Numbered from the stretch's first letter, positions 17,529 to 26,880 are shown. The stretch is DNA of 64,000 nt from M55B154 sp964486725 (GCA_964486725.1 CAZAOK010000002.1:1-64000); one strand, 5' to 3'. Notes: generated by a model not told the origin, from the sequence alone. Made by a program: numbers and translations.

Positions 17529-20132
17529 TTATTTTGACCGAAGCCTGTACACACCATCCCAGTTCTTTGATGGAGGTGTTTGAATAAACTCGGTGCACCT
17601 TGCATCATATGTATTGCTTGGCCCGTCTTCAGGTATGATTTTCAAAGCCGCCCTGAACGCTGCCCGGGCTTTCTTCCAGTCCCTTTCCTTAAATAGCTTC
17701 AATCCTTCATTATATTTTGAACGCATTTCAAGCATCTGGTCGGACAGGTTTCCCCAGGTATCCATTAATTCGAAAACTTTTATCGGCTTTTCCTTTCCAA
17801 CTACACGTATAGTGTCAAGCTCCCTGTAACCGAAATCATCTTTTACCAGCATATGGGTATCTTCACTGATCATCAGGTACGTACCATAATGCTTGTTCGC
17901 CCCTTCAAGCCGCGAGGCAAGGTTTACAGAATCCCCCATGGCTGTATAATCCATTCGTGTACGGGATCCCATGTTGCCAACAACAGCATCACCTGTATTC
18001 AAACCCATTCGAACGTATAGTTCATGTTTTCCCTGCTTTTTCCACACTTCCCGCATGTCAGCAAGACGTTTCTGCATTTCCATGGCACCATGGCATGCCC
18101 GAAGGGCATGGTCCTCCAGGAAATGAGGTGCCCCGTAAAACGCCATTATTGCATCACCTTCGTACTTGTCAATAGTACCATCGTTTTTTAAAATAATATC
18201 TGTCATCTCAGACAGGTATTCATTAAGAAGCAGTACAAGTTCGGGAGGAGTAAGCTGCTCTGATATTGTGGAAAATTTAGCCACATCTGAGAAAAATGTG
18301 GTTATTTGACGCATTTCCCCCCCAAGATTCAGCGTTTCAGGGTTTTTAATGATCTCATCGATAACGCGTGGAGATATATAATGACCAAATGCCGATTTGA
18401 TAAATCGACGCTGGCTCTCCTCTTTCAGGAATTTAACAGAAGCAATGGTAAGAGATGGAAGTAGAATTGAAAGCAGAATCCCAAGCTGATCAAACCAGAG
18501 ATTCATAATTGAAAAAACCAGCAATATGACCGCATAAAACCCGAAACCTGATGCTATAATCGTTATAACCGACTGCTTTGCATTAAGTTTCTGAATAACA
18601 AAACCACTGAGAAGAGCAATCAACAGCATGACAATATAATTAGCCATGCCTGAAGCTTCCGTGATAAATTCTTTCTGGAGAATAGTGTTCAGCACATTGG
18701 GATAAGTTCCCACCATCATGTAATGAGATGAAAGGGGAGTTACCCCGATATCCTGTGTTCCAGTGGCGGTAAGACCGATAATAGCGGAATGATGACGCAG
18801 GTTTTCCACTTTCCGTACAAGTTGAATGGCTTTAATGAAGTTAGACAGATCTGCCACAGATTCTGACGCAGAAGGGTCTTTCTTTTCAATTTCTCTTAGC
18901 CTCTTGAGCTCCTGATGCAATGGCTGAATCAATTCTTTATCAAGTTTACCGATTTTTTGCCTGTATGTTACTATGGACTGCCACAATTCACGTTTTTTTA
19001 CAGGGTCAGTTGCCTTCGCGTATAGTTCTTCAGCTTCAGCCAGCTTCCCAATAAACCCGCTTCGTTCTGTTTTCTGCATGGCTATTTCCTGCTCGTCAAG
19101 AAAGCCATGCACTTCTTCTTCAACCATGCTGTATTCAAGAAGAGCATAGTAGGACAGGTGATTGAATGTTTCTTCCAGAGGACCAGCCCAGTTAATGTTT
19201 AACATTCCTTTTTCGTCGATGGGTATTGCGAGATCTTTCTTCTTATGTGTCACCGGGTTCAACGCTTCTTTCAGCACAACCCGTTTCCCTGGATGAATTT
19301 CCACATCATCCATGGAAACACCACACAAGTCCATAACCATAACCAGGCCCATATGAAAGAACACGCGATTATCGAATACTCGCAACAACCGTATCCGTCT
19401 TGCTGTACCGTCCATATCAAAATCACTGTCCACAAACCCGAAGGTTTTCGCGGCTTCAATCACTTCAGGTATTGGATACTGTATTGCAACCCGTTCATTA
19501 TCAACCATGCTCATGAACTTCTCACTGTCTTTTTCAGGAACAGGAATAGAAGATCTGTGCATGAATTCCTGTCGCGCCCGTTGCTGACGTTCTTTTTGTT
19601 CGACCAGCATTTGTCGTGGGGTGAGTTCCTCCTTCAGAAAGGAGAAAGGGATAATCACATTCCCCACTGACTTTATTCCATTTGCAAGCATTACATCCCG
19701 ATCTATTAAAAGATCCGATACATCTGCCGGCTGTATACGGCTTCCTTCACGAAAATCATCCAGCAGCGTCCTGTAGGCCTCCATGTCCAGGCCCACCGGT
19801 GAAGCATCAGGAAACTGTATATCCATGGTGGTTTGACGGTTCCCCGTATCCCGCAACACCTCCATCCCGTAGACATAGATATCACGTGGCCATGGAAACT
19901 GTCCGACATTATTGAGACTATTATCATCGATGTTAATGAATGAAATGAATTCCCATTCGGGTGGTGACGGTTTCACCTGGAAAGCTATATCATATAATTT
20001 TAATTTAAAAAGGTGATATGGTGTAGTAAAACTGAGAAATAAAATGATGATGAAAAGGAAAGCACCGGTAACAATACCTGCATAGGCACTCCTCTCCATG
20101 AAATCCTGGAACCTGCCAAGTATTTTTTTCAT
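17529..20132 (-). CDS. CHASE2-domain adenylate/guanylate cyclase
   Basis: The start is placed at 20132 (MKKILGRFQDF), preceded by CAGGAAAACT, giving 867 residues. One N-terminal helix leads into a long extracytoplasmic CHASE2 sensor domain with a charged helical insertion (about residues 340-440). Three membrane helices follow near 490-560, then a class III cyclase domain near 600-785. The cyclase keeps FFSDVAKFS and EGDAIMAFYG, with both metal aspartates, and MGDSVNLASRLEG. A C-terminal TPR-like tail (RSKYNEGLKLFKERD) ends it. The lysine in DKYEGD favours ATP as substrate, so the product is probably cAMP. Confidence 0.9.
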   Translation of the reverse strand: MKKILGRFQDFMERSAYAGIVTGAFLFIIILFLSFTTPYHLFKLKLYDIAFQVKPSPPEWEFISFINIDDNSLNNVGQFPWPRDIYVYGMEVLRDTGNRQTTMDIQFPDASPVGLDMEAYRTLLDDFREGSRIQPADVSDLLIDRDVMLANGIKSVGNVIIPFSFLKEELTPRQMLVEQKERQQRARQEFMHRSSIPVPEKDSEKFMSMVDNERVAIQYPIPEVIEAAKTFGFVDSDFDMDGTARRIRLLRVFDNRVFFHMGLVMVMDLCGVSMDDVEIHPGKRVVLKEALNPVTHKKKDLAIPIDEKGMLNINWAGPLEETFNHLSYYALLEYSMVEEEVHGFLDEQEIAMQKTERSGFIGKLAEAEELYAKATDPVKKRELWQSIVTYRQKIGKLDKELIQPLHQELKRLREIEKKDPSASESVADLSNFIKAIQLVRKVENLRHHSAIIGLTATGTQDIGVTPLSSHYMMVGTYPNVLNTILQKEFITEASGMANYIVMLLIALLSGFVIQKLNAKQSVITIIASGFGFYAVILLVFSIMNLWFDQLGILLSILLPSLTIASVKFLKEESQRRFIKSAFGHYISPRVIDEIIKNPETLNLGGEMRQITTFFSDVAKFSTISEQLTPPELVLLLNEYLSEMTDIILKNDGTIDKYEGDAIMAFYGAPHFLEDHALRACHGAMEMQKRLADMREVWKKQGKHELYVRMGLNTGDAVVGNMGSRTRMDYTAMGDSVNLASRLEGANKHYGTYLMISEDTHMLVKDDFGYRELDTIRVVGKEKPIKVFELMDTWGNLSDQMLEMRSKYNEGLKLFKERDWKKARAAFRAALKIIPEDGPSNTYDARCTEFIQTPPSKNWDGVYRLRSK

Positions 20133-20220
20133 AGTTTTCCTGCCTGATCTGGAATTACAGCAATACCCGGAGTGTGTAAAAATCTTTCCGGGTATTACCA
20201 TGCTGTTTTTGCCTGCAGAT

Positions 20221-21363
20221 CTATGGTCTCTCTTTAACTTTCACATACAGTGTTACACGGGACTTGTTTCGCCATACCACAATCTTCAGTGTTTCCCCTA
20301 TCTTTGCCTTGCCCACAACATCCAGTAAGGTTTCAAAAGACTTAATCTTTTTCCCGCTTACCGAAAGTATTATATCTCCAACCTGCACGCCCCCTTTCTC
20401 GGCGGGACTGTTTTCCATAACACCGCCAATAAGTGCTCCGCTGGTATCGTCAAGTCCCCTCTCCCTGGCGTATTCTTTCGTGAGTGGTACTATCTGTACC
20501 CCGATAAAACCTCGTTTTATCTTTCCTGTTTCCTTCAATTGTTCCAGTATGGATTTGGCAGTATTAATCGGGATAGCGAACCCTATTCCCATATATCCAC
20601 CACTGCTTGAATAGATCATCCTGTTTATACCTATCACCTCGCCATTAATGTTAATGAGAGGACCACCCGAGTTTCCCGGGTTAATTGAAGCATCTGTCTG
20701 TATATGAGACTGGGAACCACCCATCATGTCCACATCCCGTCTACCGGTGGCGCTGATCACACCAACAGTAAAAGTCCTGTCGAGGCCAAACGGATTACCA
20801 ATGGCTATCGCCCAGTCTCCTACCTGCACTTTATCTGAATCACCTATAAACACCGGTTTCAGTTTTTTCCCCGCTTCAATCTTTAACAGGGCTATATCCG
20901 TTCGGGGATCCGATCCCACCACCTTCGCGTCGAAGGTCTCATCATCTACCTTGACGGTAACCTTGTCAACTTTCGCGATTACGTGATGATTTGTGCAGAT
21001 GTATCCGTCTTCTGAAAGAACAAATCCTGTACCAAGTCCGGCACGTTTCCGTTCCCTCTGGCGATTCTTTGGCGGTCCAAAGAATTGCCTGAAGAAAGGA
21101 TCATCATAAAACGGGTGCTGGGGCATTTGAACTGTCTGCTCAGTCGTGATTGACACAACGCGTTCTTTGTACAGTTCAGACACCTGTATGAATGCTTCCT
21201 GCATTTGCACCGCGTATTTGTTTGCGTCATTACCCTTAAGGGGGGACTGTTTCATATCTCCAAACAATGTTGACTGGTTCTTTGAACATGAGAATGTATT
21301 TAGTGTAAGAACCGCCACACCTGCAAGTATTACCGGAACGATATATTTTGCCTTGTTATTCAT
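20221..21363 (-). CDS. HtrA/Deg-family periplasmic serine protease
   Basis: A trypsin-like protease of 380 residues with catalytic His in TNHHVIAK (near 121), Asp in DPRTDIALLK (near 151) and Ser in NPGNSGGPL (near 231). One C-terminal PDZ domain follows (about 275-375), with GDIILSVSGKKI. A single PDZ makes it DegS-like in layout. The N-terminus LNTFSC could be a relaxed lipobox, which would anchor the protease to a membrane. Its gene lies about 90 bases upstream of the cyclase on the same strand. Confidence 0.93.
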   Translation of the reverse strand: MNNKAKYIVPVILAGVAVLTLNTFSCSKNQSTLFGDMKQSPLKGNDANKYAVQMQEAFIQVSELYKERVVSITTEQTVQMPQHPFYDDPFFRQFFGPPKNRQRERKRAGLGTGFVLSEDGYICTNHHVIAKVDKVTVKVDDETFDAKVVGSDPRTDIALLKIEAGKKLKPVFIGDSDKVQVGDWAIAIGNPFGLDRTFTVGVISATGRRDVDMMGGSQSHIQTDASINPGNSGGPLININGEVIGINRMIYSSSGGYMGIGFAIPINTAKSILEQLKETGKIKRGFIGVQIVPLTKEYARERGLDDTSGALIGGVMENSPAEKGGVQVGDIILSVSGKKIKSFETLLDVVGKAKIGETLKIVVWRNKSRVTLYVKVKERP

Positions 21364-21489
21364 GGAACATCACTCCTCCTGCAATAAAATTATGTAATAC
21401 ACCTTTTATTTACGAACTACCGTTATTTCTCATCACATCAGTACATTCTATAATAGAAACAACAAAACCGCAACAGCATTTTTCTCTGT

Positions 21490-22140
21490 CTAAATTGTAA
21501 ATACTTTTAAAAGCAGTGCATATTGCCGATTGATATCCTTCATCTTGTCCAGATTTCCCCCTGGCCTGTCCGGATGAAACTTCTTCACCATAAGCCTGTA
21601 TTTCCCCTGTATTATTTTCCTGGATGGGGTTTTAATATCAAAGGTTTCGAGGGCATGATCCACGTCCCTTTTATGAATGACGTATGTTTTCACCCCATTA
21701 AGAACATCATTGAACTGACGGCTTTCCCCATACTCAACATTTTTTTCATCCCGGTAAAATTCACGCAGGGGATCGTACACAAGGGAATTCATTATATGCC
21801 TGTACCTGGATTCATGCATCCTGCAATATGTTTTATCTTCCACTGCCCTGCCGCAAAATGTACCTTCTTCCGAATCATAATGATAGCATAACCCTTCTTC
21901 GGGATATGGTACCGCTGCCATTCTCATCGGATCAGTATGAATATAATACCCCTCCATGGCCATGTTCACTTTCAGGTTATACAACGCGTGAAAGAGAGAA
22001 AAATGCCTGACAAAAAGACTTAACTGATCATCATACCATGGCTGCTCGGACAGGAATTCCCTGAAAACCGTTGCTTCCATTACCGGTTCTTTTTTTTCCA
22101 GTAAGTATGTCAACAAGTTATCACTACTTATCTGAATCAA
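21490..22140 (-). CDS. Protein with a C-terminal J domain
   Basis: The 216-residue protein ends in a J-domain-like segment (about residues 155-216) with QGKYRLMVKKFHPDRPGG, which includes the HPD tripeptide needed to stimulate DnaK ATPase. The upstream region (1-150) is unrecognised. It has a CYHYDSEEGTFC ... YCRMH cysteine/histidine pattern near residues 85-110 that might bind metal. It is not a full DnaJ, as the G/F and zinc-finger regions are missing. It may recruit DnaK to a specific client. Confidence 0.7.
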   Translation of the reverse strand: MIQISSDNLLTYLLEKKEPVMEATVFREFLSEQPWYDDQLSLFVRHFSLFHALYNLKVNMAMEGYYIHTDPMRMAAVPYPEEGLCYHYDSEEGTFCGRAVEDKTYCRMHESRYRHIMNSLVYDPLREFYRDEKNVEYGESRQFNDVLNGVKTYVIHKRDVDHALETFDIKTPSRKIIQGKYRLMVKKFHPDRPGGNLDKMKDINRQYALLLKVFTI

Positions 22141-22166
22141 ACCATTTTACCCCATTATTGCCTTTC

Positions 22167-22361
22167 TCATCTGAATGCGTCAGCATTTTCAGTTTCATTG
22201 CTGTTTTGTTCTTTTTCAATTTCCTCTCTGAACATAAACTTATAATCATTGGAGCCATCAGAAGATATTTGCTGACGTGACACCCTGTTGTCCGTTTTTT
22301 TTTCACATGCACAAAACGTTACAAGTATGGTACAAACTGCAAATATGCTTAAAATTTTCAT
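22167..22361 (-). CDS. Small predicted lipoprotein
   Basis: A start at 22361 gives a 64-residue protein with signal MKILSIFAVCTILVTFCAC, the last cysteine being the probable lipidation site. A polar, asparagine- and glutamate-rich tail follows. AGGGAGA precedes the ATG at a good distance. Function unknown. It lies 26 bases downstream of no other minus-strand gene start and is probably its own unit or leads into the J-domain gene. Confidence 0.55.
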   Translation of the reverse strand: MKILSIFAVCTILVTFCACEKKTDNRVSRQQISSDGSNDYKFMFREEIEKEQNSNETENADAFR

Positions 22362-22564
22362 TTCATTTCTCCCTGTGACGATGCTTATATTGTAAAGAAT
22401 AAAAGCCCCGTCATCAAGCAAATTGCGTATAATCAATGTGAGTTCATTCAAAAAATATTGTTACCATCATATATTTACAATACCTTTCCTGACAATGACA
22501 AATATATTGACAAATGCACAATTCTCAGGTAAAAACATATTAAGTGATGTTCAGGGAGGGAGTC

Positions 22565-23260
22565 ATGAAAATATTTACTAATATTCAGGATATTCCTGTT
22601 TCAAGCAGGAATCTATCCAGGCGGGATGCGCAGGAAACAGTATCCCAGGAGAAAGGGAAGTCTCTTTCACGCAGCACCGGCCCTTCTGCACGAACGGGTC
22701 AAGGGCAGTCCCGGCAGGCAGTACACGCGTTAACCATGGCAAATACTGCACAGACAATAGTGAACAAGGCCATCAACATCTCGTTGCAAATACAACGGGG
22801 TATCCAGGAATCATTCAGTAACAGCAAGATGGATATGGCAGACATACAAGCCCAGGTGTCATCGATGAACAACCAGTTGAACAATTTCGGAGTAACGGGT
22901 GTAGCCATGCCATTGCCACAAAACAGCAATGGATTAATTTCACTTCCAGTTAGCGAGATCTCCGGCACCATGAAGTCATTAGAATCACTGGTCAATAATA
23001 CCAGTGAAAACCCTGGCAGTGTTCACGAACAGGCTTCATCCATTATTGGCGAACTGCGGCAACATCGACAAAATATTGATTTTTTTATTGACACCATGGC
23101 CGGCCGGGAAAATATTCCTGAAGTGGCAACCGGCAACATCAACATGGATTCCGCGTCACAAATGACCGGTGACATTGCTCAGTCAATTATCGATAACCCC
23201 GTTATGGCTTTACAGTCTCAGGGGAATCTGAATACTGATTACGCCGCGGAACTGCTATAA
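22565..23260 (+). CDS. Unknown protein with weak flagellin-like C-terminus
   Basis: The ATG at 22565 follows a near-perfect GGGAGGGAG, so this start is preferred over the upstream one and gives 231 residues. The protein is rich in Q, N, S and M, lacks cysteine, signal peptide and membrane segment, and is mostly helical, with TMANTAQTIVNKAINISLQ near 60-80. The end (SIIDNPVMALQSQGNLNTDYAAELL, split here by description) loosely resembles the flagellin-type ending with a Q/N-rich helix and a final leucine pair. A relation to flagellar or YjfB-like proteins is possible but unproven. Confidence 0.55.
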   Translation: MKIFTNIQDIPVSSRNLSRRDAQETVSQEKGKSLSRSTGPSARTGQGQSRQAVHALTMANTAQTIVNKAINISLQIQRGIQESFSNSKMDMADIQAQVSSMNNQLNNFGVTGVAMPLPQNSNGLISLPVSEISGTMKSLESLVNNTSENPGSVHEQASSIIGELRQHRQNIDFFIDTMAGRENIPEVATGNINMDSASQMTGDIAQSIIDNPVMALQSQGNLNTDYAAELL

Positions 23261-23309
23261 ACAGTCATGGCGAGAATAAAACACAATACTGCTAACTGGA
23301 GATAAACGA

Positions 23310-23714
23310 ATGGAAGTTTTTGATGGTTTCATAGCCGCGATAGCATCAGAATTCAAGATGAAATTCCATAAGGATTCAGAGGGTGCGTATACTACAACTG
23401 TTGAATTCGAAAACAACCGCAACCAGGAGATCTTGATCACCCTGACGAAAGATGAATCCGGGGACAGGATCATCAATTATTACTCAATAATCGGAAAGTT
23501 GAAAACCGATTCATTCGAACTCTATAAGTACGCACTCCGTGTTAACAGCACCCTGAATTATGGTGCCCTGGCACTTCTCAATGAAACCCTGATTCTCAGA
23601 AACTCCATTCTTCTCAAAGATTGTGACCCCGAACGCTTTATGAAATCGTTGTTTTATATAGCTGCCAAGGCTGATGAGCTGGAAGAACTTCTCTTAAAAA
23701 AGAATATTTATTGA
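23310..23714 (+). CDS. YbjN / secretion-chaperone-like small protein
   Basis: The 134-residue acidic protein has the alpha-beta-beta-beta-alpha pattern of YbjN and type III secretion chaperone-like folds. It opens with helix FIAAIASEFKMKF, followed by strands around TTTVEFE, EILITLTKD and NYYSIIGKL, then a long helical end with DPERFMKSLFYIAAKADELEELL. The assignment rests on the pattern only. It starts 49 bases after the preceding gene and probably shares its transcript. It overlaps the end of the convergent secreted protein gene by seven bases. Confidence 0.55.
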   Translation: MEVFDGFIAAIASEFKMKFHKDSEGAYTTTVEFENNRNQEILITLTKDESGDRIINYYSIIGKLKTDSFELYKYALRVNSTLNYGALALLNETLILRNSILLKDCDPERFMKSLFYIAAKADELEELLLKKNIY

Positions 23715-24232
23715 GTTTTTTGCAGCCTTGCCCTTATCTTATTGCCCATCGATTCAATATACCGATAATGTTCGGTATCATCGGCATGGATGAATACAGC
23801 CAGCGTGTCTTTTACGATCAGCAGTGTTCTGTCCCTGTTTGCATCTGTATATTCTTTCAGTTTTTTTAATTCCTTTTTTGCCGCACTCTCATCCTTGAAA
23901 ACCAGGATATAACAAACCATGTCATCACCGTAAGGTGTACGCGAACCTGCAAGTATGGTAACATGTATTGTTTTAAGATTTCCCGCGTATCCTCCCGGGT
24001 AAATCTTGTCCGCGATTACTTTTATGCCCCTGTCATTCACATAACAGGGATTGTCCTCAAACACTTTCTGTGCGAATTTCGGTATCTTTCCAAGAATAAA
24101 ACCTTCGGGTATCTCATCATTATTCAATTTTATTTGCTCGATAAGATCATCTGAGAATGACACATTTGAAAAACCCATGGTCACACCCAGTATAACGACA
24201 CAAATACTGTACAATAGCCTGCCGCGTTTCAT
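23708..24232 (-). CDS. Secreted protein of unknown function
   Basis: A 174-residue protein with an N-terminal signal peptide (MKRGRLLYSICVVILGVTMG, then cleavage near FSNVSFS). The mature part is a mixed alpha/beta domain, with HVTILAGSRTPYGDDMVCYILVF and a helix SAAKKELKKLKEYTD, followed by LAVFIHADD. Two cysteines (CYVNDRG and VCYIL) could form a disulfide. No family is recognised. It points away from the nrd operon promoter region. Confidence 0.6.
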   Translation of the reverse strand: MKRGRLLYSICVVILGVTMGFSNVSFSDDLIEQIKLNNDEIPEGFILGKIPKFAQKVFEDNPCYVNDRGIKVIADKIYPGGYAGNLKTIHVTILAGSRTPYGDDMVCYILVFKDESAAKKELKKLKEYTDANRDRTLLIVKDTLAVFIHADDTEHYRYIESMGNKIRARLQKTQ

Positions 24233-24375
24233 TTTTTATCTCCATGCGCAAAATGTTCTTTACACAGGTTTGTACTGGCACTACCAGTGATAAACCGTAC
24301 TATTATTTTCGGATATCCTGTTCTACCAATTCAGGATAAATTTTATGTTTTTTCCTTAGAGACATAATATTTTTA

Positions 24376-24404
24376 TTGACGGATCACAAATTATCAACTA
24401 TACA
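24376..24404 (+). promoter_or_regulatory. Promoter of the anaerobic ribonucleotide reductase operon
   Basis: TTGACG (24376-24381), a 17-base spacer and TATACA (24399-24404) lie about 190 bases upstream of the nrdD start. The rest of the 362-base gap 24233-24594 holds the dyads listed separately and no gene that I can see. Confidence 0.55.
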
Positions 24405-24492
24405 TAAATACATTTTTTTTAAAGTACCGGTTTCAGGATAGCAAACGGCTCAAGTAACCAGCGCTTCCACGTTTTTTGCTTACATAAAATTA

Positions 24493-24552
24493 CAAGTTCA
24501 GCAACTTGCATTGTCTAATGACAAACGGAAACACTGATTGCAACTGTTGCAA
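24493..24552. promoter_or_regulatory. Three short dyads in the nrdD leader
   Basis: CAAGTT-CAGC-AACTTG (24493-24508), TTGTC-TAAT-GACAA (24511-24524) and TTGCAAC-T-GTTGCAA (24538-24552) follow each other between promoter and start codon. The first and third share GCAACTT/GCAAC blocks. None matches the usual NrdR box. They could be operator sites for an oxygen or nucleotide regulator, or RNA hairpins in the leader. Confidence 0.4.
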
Positions 24553-24594
24553 GCTTCATTAATACAATAATTCTACTACGTGCGGAGTCTTCAC

Positions 24595-26661
24595 ATGGCA
24601 AAAGAAAGCACAGGCCTCCCGTATATCCGTAAAAGGGATGGTCGAATAGTATCTTTTACCCCGGAAAAAATTACCGATGCCATCTTCAACGCAGCCAATG
24701 CGGTTGGTGGTACAGACAGGGAAACTGCCCGAAAAGTGGCAGATTCTGTTGTGGATATCATCAAGATCCTCTACAAGGATGATCATATACCCTCTGTTGA
24801 GAATATTCAGGATCTCGTTGAAAAGATGCTGATCGAAAAAGGTCATGCCAAAGTGGCAAAAGCCTATATTCTTTACAGGGAACAGCATAGAAAAATCCGC
24901 GAAGGGAAAAGCCTTCTGAACGAGGGAATTCAGCTCATTGAAGAATACCTTGACCGGTCAGACTGGCGTGTTAATGAAAACAGCAACATGAGCTATTCCC
25001 TGCAGGGATTGAACAATCATATTGCCTCCGCTATCACCGCAAAATACTGGCTTGAACGTATTTACCCGGAAGAAATTCGCGAACTGCACACCAACTGTGA
25101 TATGCACATCCATGACCTTGGCCTGTTGTCTGCGTATTGCGTGGGATGGGACCTGAAAGATCTCCTCATCAGGGGTTTTGGTGGTGTTCCAGGTAAGATA
25201 GAAAGTAAACCTGCACGCCATTTCCGTACAGCACTGGGACAGGTGGTAAACTTTTTCTATACGCTGCAGGGTGAATCCGCCGGCGCCCAGGCTTTTGCGA
25301 ATTTTGACACCTACCTTGCCCCATTCATCCGCTATGACGGGCTTACTTATGCCGAAGTAAAGCAGTCCCTGCAGGAATTTGTTTTTAACATGAACATTCC
25401 CACACGTGTGGGATTTCAGACTCCCTTCACCAACGTGACACTTGACCTGCAGGTTCCTTCTAACATTGCCGACGAGCACGTGGTTATTGCCGGTAACATC
25501 ATGGAGTCCACCTATGGTGAGTTCCAGGAAGAAATGAATATATTCAACAACGCCTTTGCTGAATGCCTGCTTGAAGGTGATGCACGGCACAGGATTTTCA
25601 CTTTCCCCATCCCAACCTTTAATATTACGAAGGATTTCAACTGGGACAATAAATCCCTTAATAAACTCTGGGAAATTACCGCAAAATACGGCATACCCTA
25701 TTTTGCCAACTTTGTAAATTCTGACATGGACCCGGAAGATGCCCGCTCCATGTGCTGCAGATTACGGCTGGACAACAGGGAACTCAGAAGCAGGGGTGGT
25801 GGACTGTTTGGAGCCAATCCACTCACAGGAAGCATCGGCGTTGTAACAATAAACATGCCACGGCTGGCTTACAAGTCATCCACCGAGGAAGATTTTTTTG
25901 AAGGACTTTCTGCACTTATGGATAAGGCCAAAAAATCACTGGAAATTAAAAGAAAGGTACTTGAAAGTTTTACCCAGAATAATCTTTATCCTTACACAAA
26001 ACATTACCTTCGGGATATATTTCAACGAAATGAGAAATACTGGATTAATCATTTTTCCACCATCGGGATGGTGGGGATGAATGAAGCCTGCCTTAATCTT
26101 CTTGACCAGGATATTTCGACAGCAGATGGCAAAGAATTTACACTTCGTGTACTTGATTACATGCGCGATAGAATTCTGACATACCAGGAAGAAACCGGCA
26201 ATATGTATAACCTGGAAGCAACACCCGCTGAAGGGGTTAGTTATCGTTTTGCCCGTCACGATAGAGAACAATTCCCGGACATCAGCACCTCGGGTCAGCA
26301 GGAACCTTACTACACAAACTCCATTCACCTGCCTGTTGGCTATTCGGATGACATTTTTGACATGCTGGATCATCAGGATGAACTGCAGTCTCGTTTTACC
26401 GGTGGTACCGTTGTGCATTGTTATCTCGGTGAGAAAATTGATGACCCGGAAATGGTAAAGCATCTGGTCAGAAAAATTTCAGAAAATTACGGTATTCCAT
26501 ATTTCACTATTACCCCGACCTTCAGCATTTGTCCCGTTCACGGATACATACCGGGATCTCATTCATTCTGCCCTTATGAGCATACCCCCGAGGAGCTGGA
26601 AATGTTTGGTATTGATGTACCGGTAAATTCCGATAATAATATTAGAGAAAAAATTTCATAA
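24595..26661 (+). CDS. nrdD: Class III anaerobic ribonucleoside-triphosphate reductase, catalytic chain without the glycyl-radical tail
   Basis: The enzyme reduces ribonucleoside triphosphates to deoxy forms without oxygen. The ATG at 24595 (GGAG seven bases upstream) is preferred to a GTG at 24580 and gives 688 residues. An ATP-cone domain (about 8-95) leads the barrel. The conserved cysteines lie in AYCVGWDL (near 181) and MCCRLR (near 386). A zinc-site-like CPVHGY ... FCPYEH lies near 646-665; the last usual cysteine pair is altered. The chain ends at NNIREKIS, before the RVxGY glycyl-radical motif. That motif is encoded 24 bases downstream, in the same frame, by a separate gene. Confidence 0.93.
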   Translation: MAKESTGLPYIRKRDGRIVSFTPEKITDAIFNAANAVGGTDRETARKVADSVVDIIKILYKDDHIPSVENIQDLVEKMLIEKGHAKVAKAYILYREQHRKIREGKSLLNEGIQLIEEYLDRSDWRVNENSNMSYSLQGLNNHIASAITAKYWLERIYPEEIRELHTNCDMHIHDLGLLSAYCVGWDLKDLLIRGFGGVPGKIESKPARHFRTALGQVVNFFYTLQGESAGAQAFANFDTYLAPFIRYDGLTYAEVKQSLQEFVFNMNIPTRVGFQTPFTNVTLDLQVPSNIADEHVVIAGNIMESTYGEFQEEMNIFNNAFAECLLEGDARHRIFTFPIPTFNITKDFNWDNKSLNKLWEITAKYGIPYFANFVNSDMDPEDARSMCCRLRLDNRELRSRGGGLFGANPLTGSIGVVTINMPRLAYKSSTEEDFFEGLSALMDKAKKSLEIKRKVLESFTQNNLYPYTKHYLRDIFQRNEKYWINHFSTIGMVGMNEACLNLLDQDISTADGKEFTLRVLDYMRDRILTYQEETGNMYNLEATPAEGVSYRFARHDREQFPDISTSGQQEPYYTNSIHLPVGYSDDIFDMLDHQDELQSRFTGGTVVHCYLGEKIDDPEMVKHLVRKISENYGIPYFTITPTFSICPVHGYIPGSHSFCPYEHTPEELEMFGIDVPVNSDNNIREKIS

Positions 26662-26685
26662 GTTTTATAAAAAGGGAGTTTTATC

Positions 26686-26880
26686 ATGAATCATTCTAAC
26701 ACCCAGAAAAAAATACCAGTAGAAGTATATTCACGGGTAGTAGGCTATTTCAGGCCGGTTAACCAGTGGAACAAGGGCAAGCAGGAAGAATTCAAAGAAA
26801 GAAAAGAGTATAAACTACAACCAATTGAGAAGGCATGCTCCTGTGAATATCAAGGGTATACACAAAACGTCGTTAATTGA
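26686..26880 (+). CDS. Separate glycyl-radical subunit of the anaerobic ribonucleotide reductase
   Basis: The 64-residue protein contains EVYSRVVGYFRPVNQWNKGK and EFKERKEY, which match the C-terminal glycyl-radical segment of NrdD. Gly20 is the predicted radical site. It has its own ATG and an AAAGGGAG ribosome binding site. The reading frame is that of nrdD, but two stop codons (TAA at 26659 and again a few codons on) separate them. A single sequencing error is thus unlikely and a genuine split is favoured. Its 3' end overlaps the start of the activase gene. It presumably docks on NrdD, much as GrcA (YfiD) does on pyruvate formate-lyase. Confidence 0.85.
   Translation: MNHSNTQKKIPVEVYSRVVGYFRPVNQWNKGKQEEFKERKEYKLQPIEKACSCEYQGYTQNVVN

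Noticed and set aside
24958..25590. 210-residue open frame antisense to nrdD
   Set aside because: It lies entirely inside nrdD, has no ribosome binding site or recognisable domain, and is a shadow of the opposite strand.
24580..26880. A frameshift or single stop error in one long nrdD
   Set aside because: The two parts are in the same frame but are separated by two stop codons, and the second has its own ATG and ribosome binding site. A split gene explains this better, although reads would settle it.
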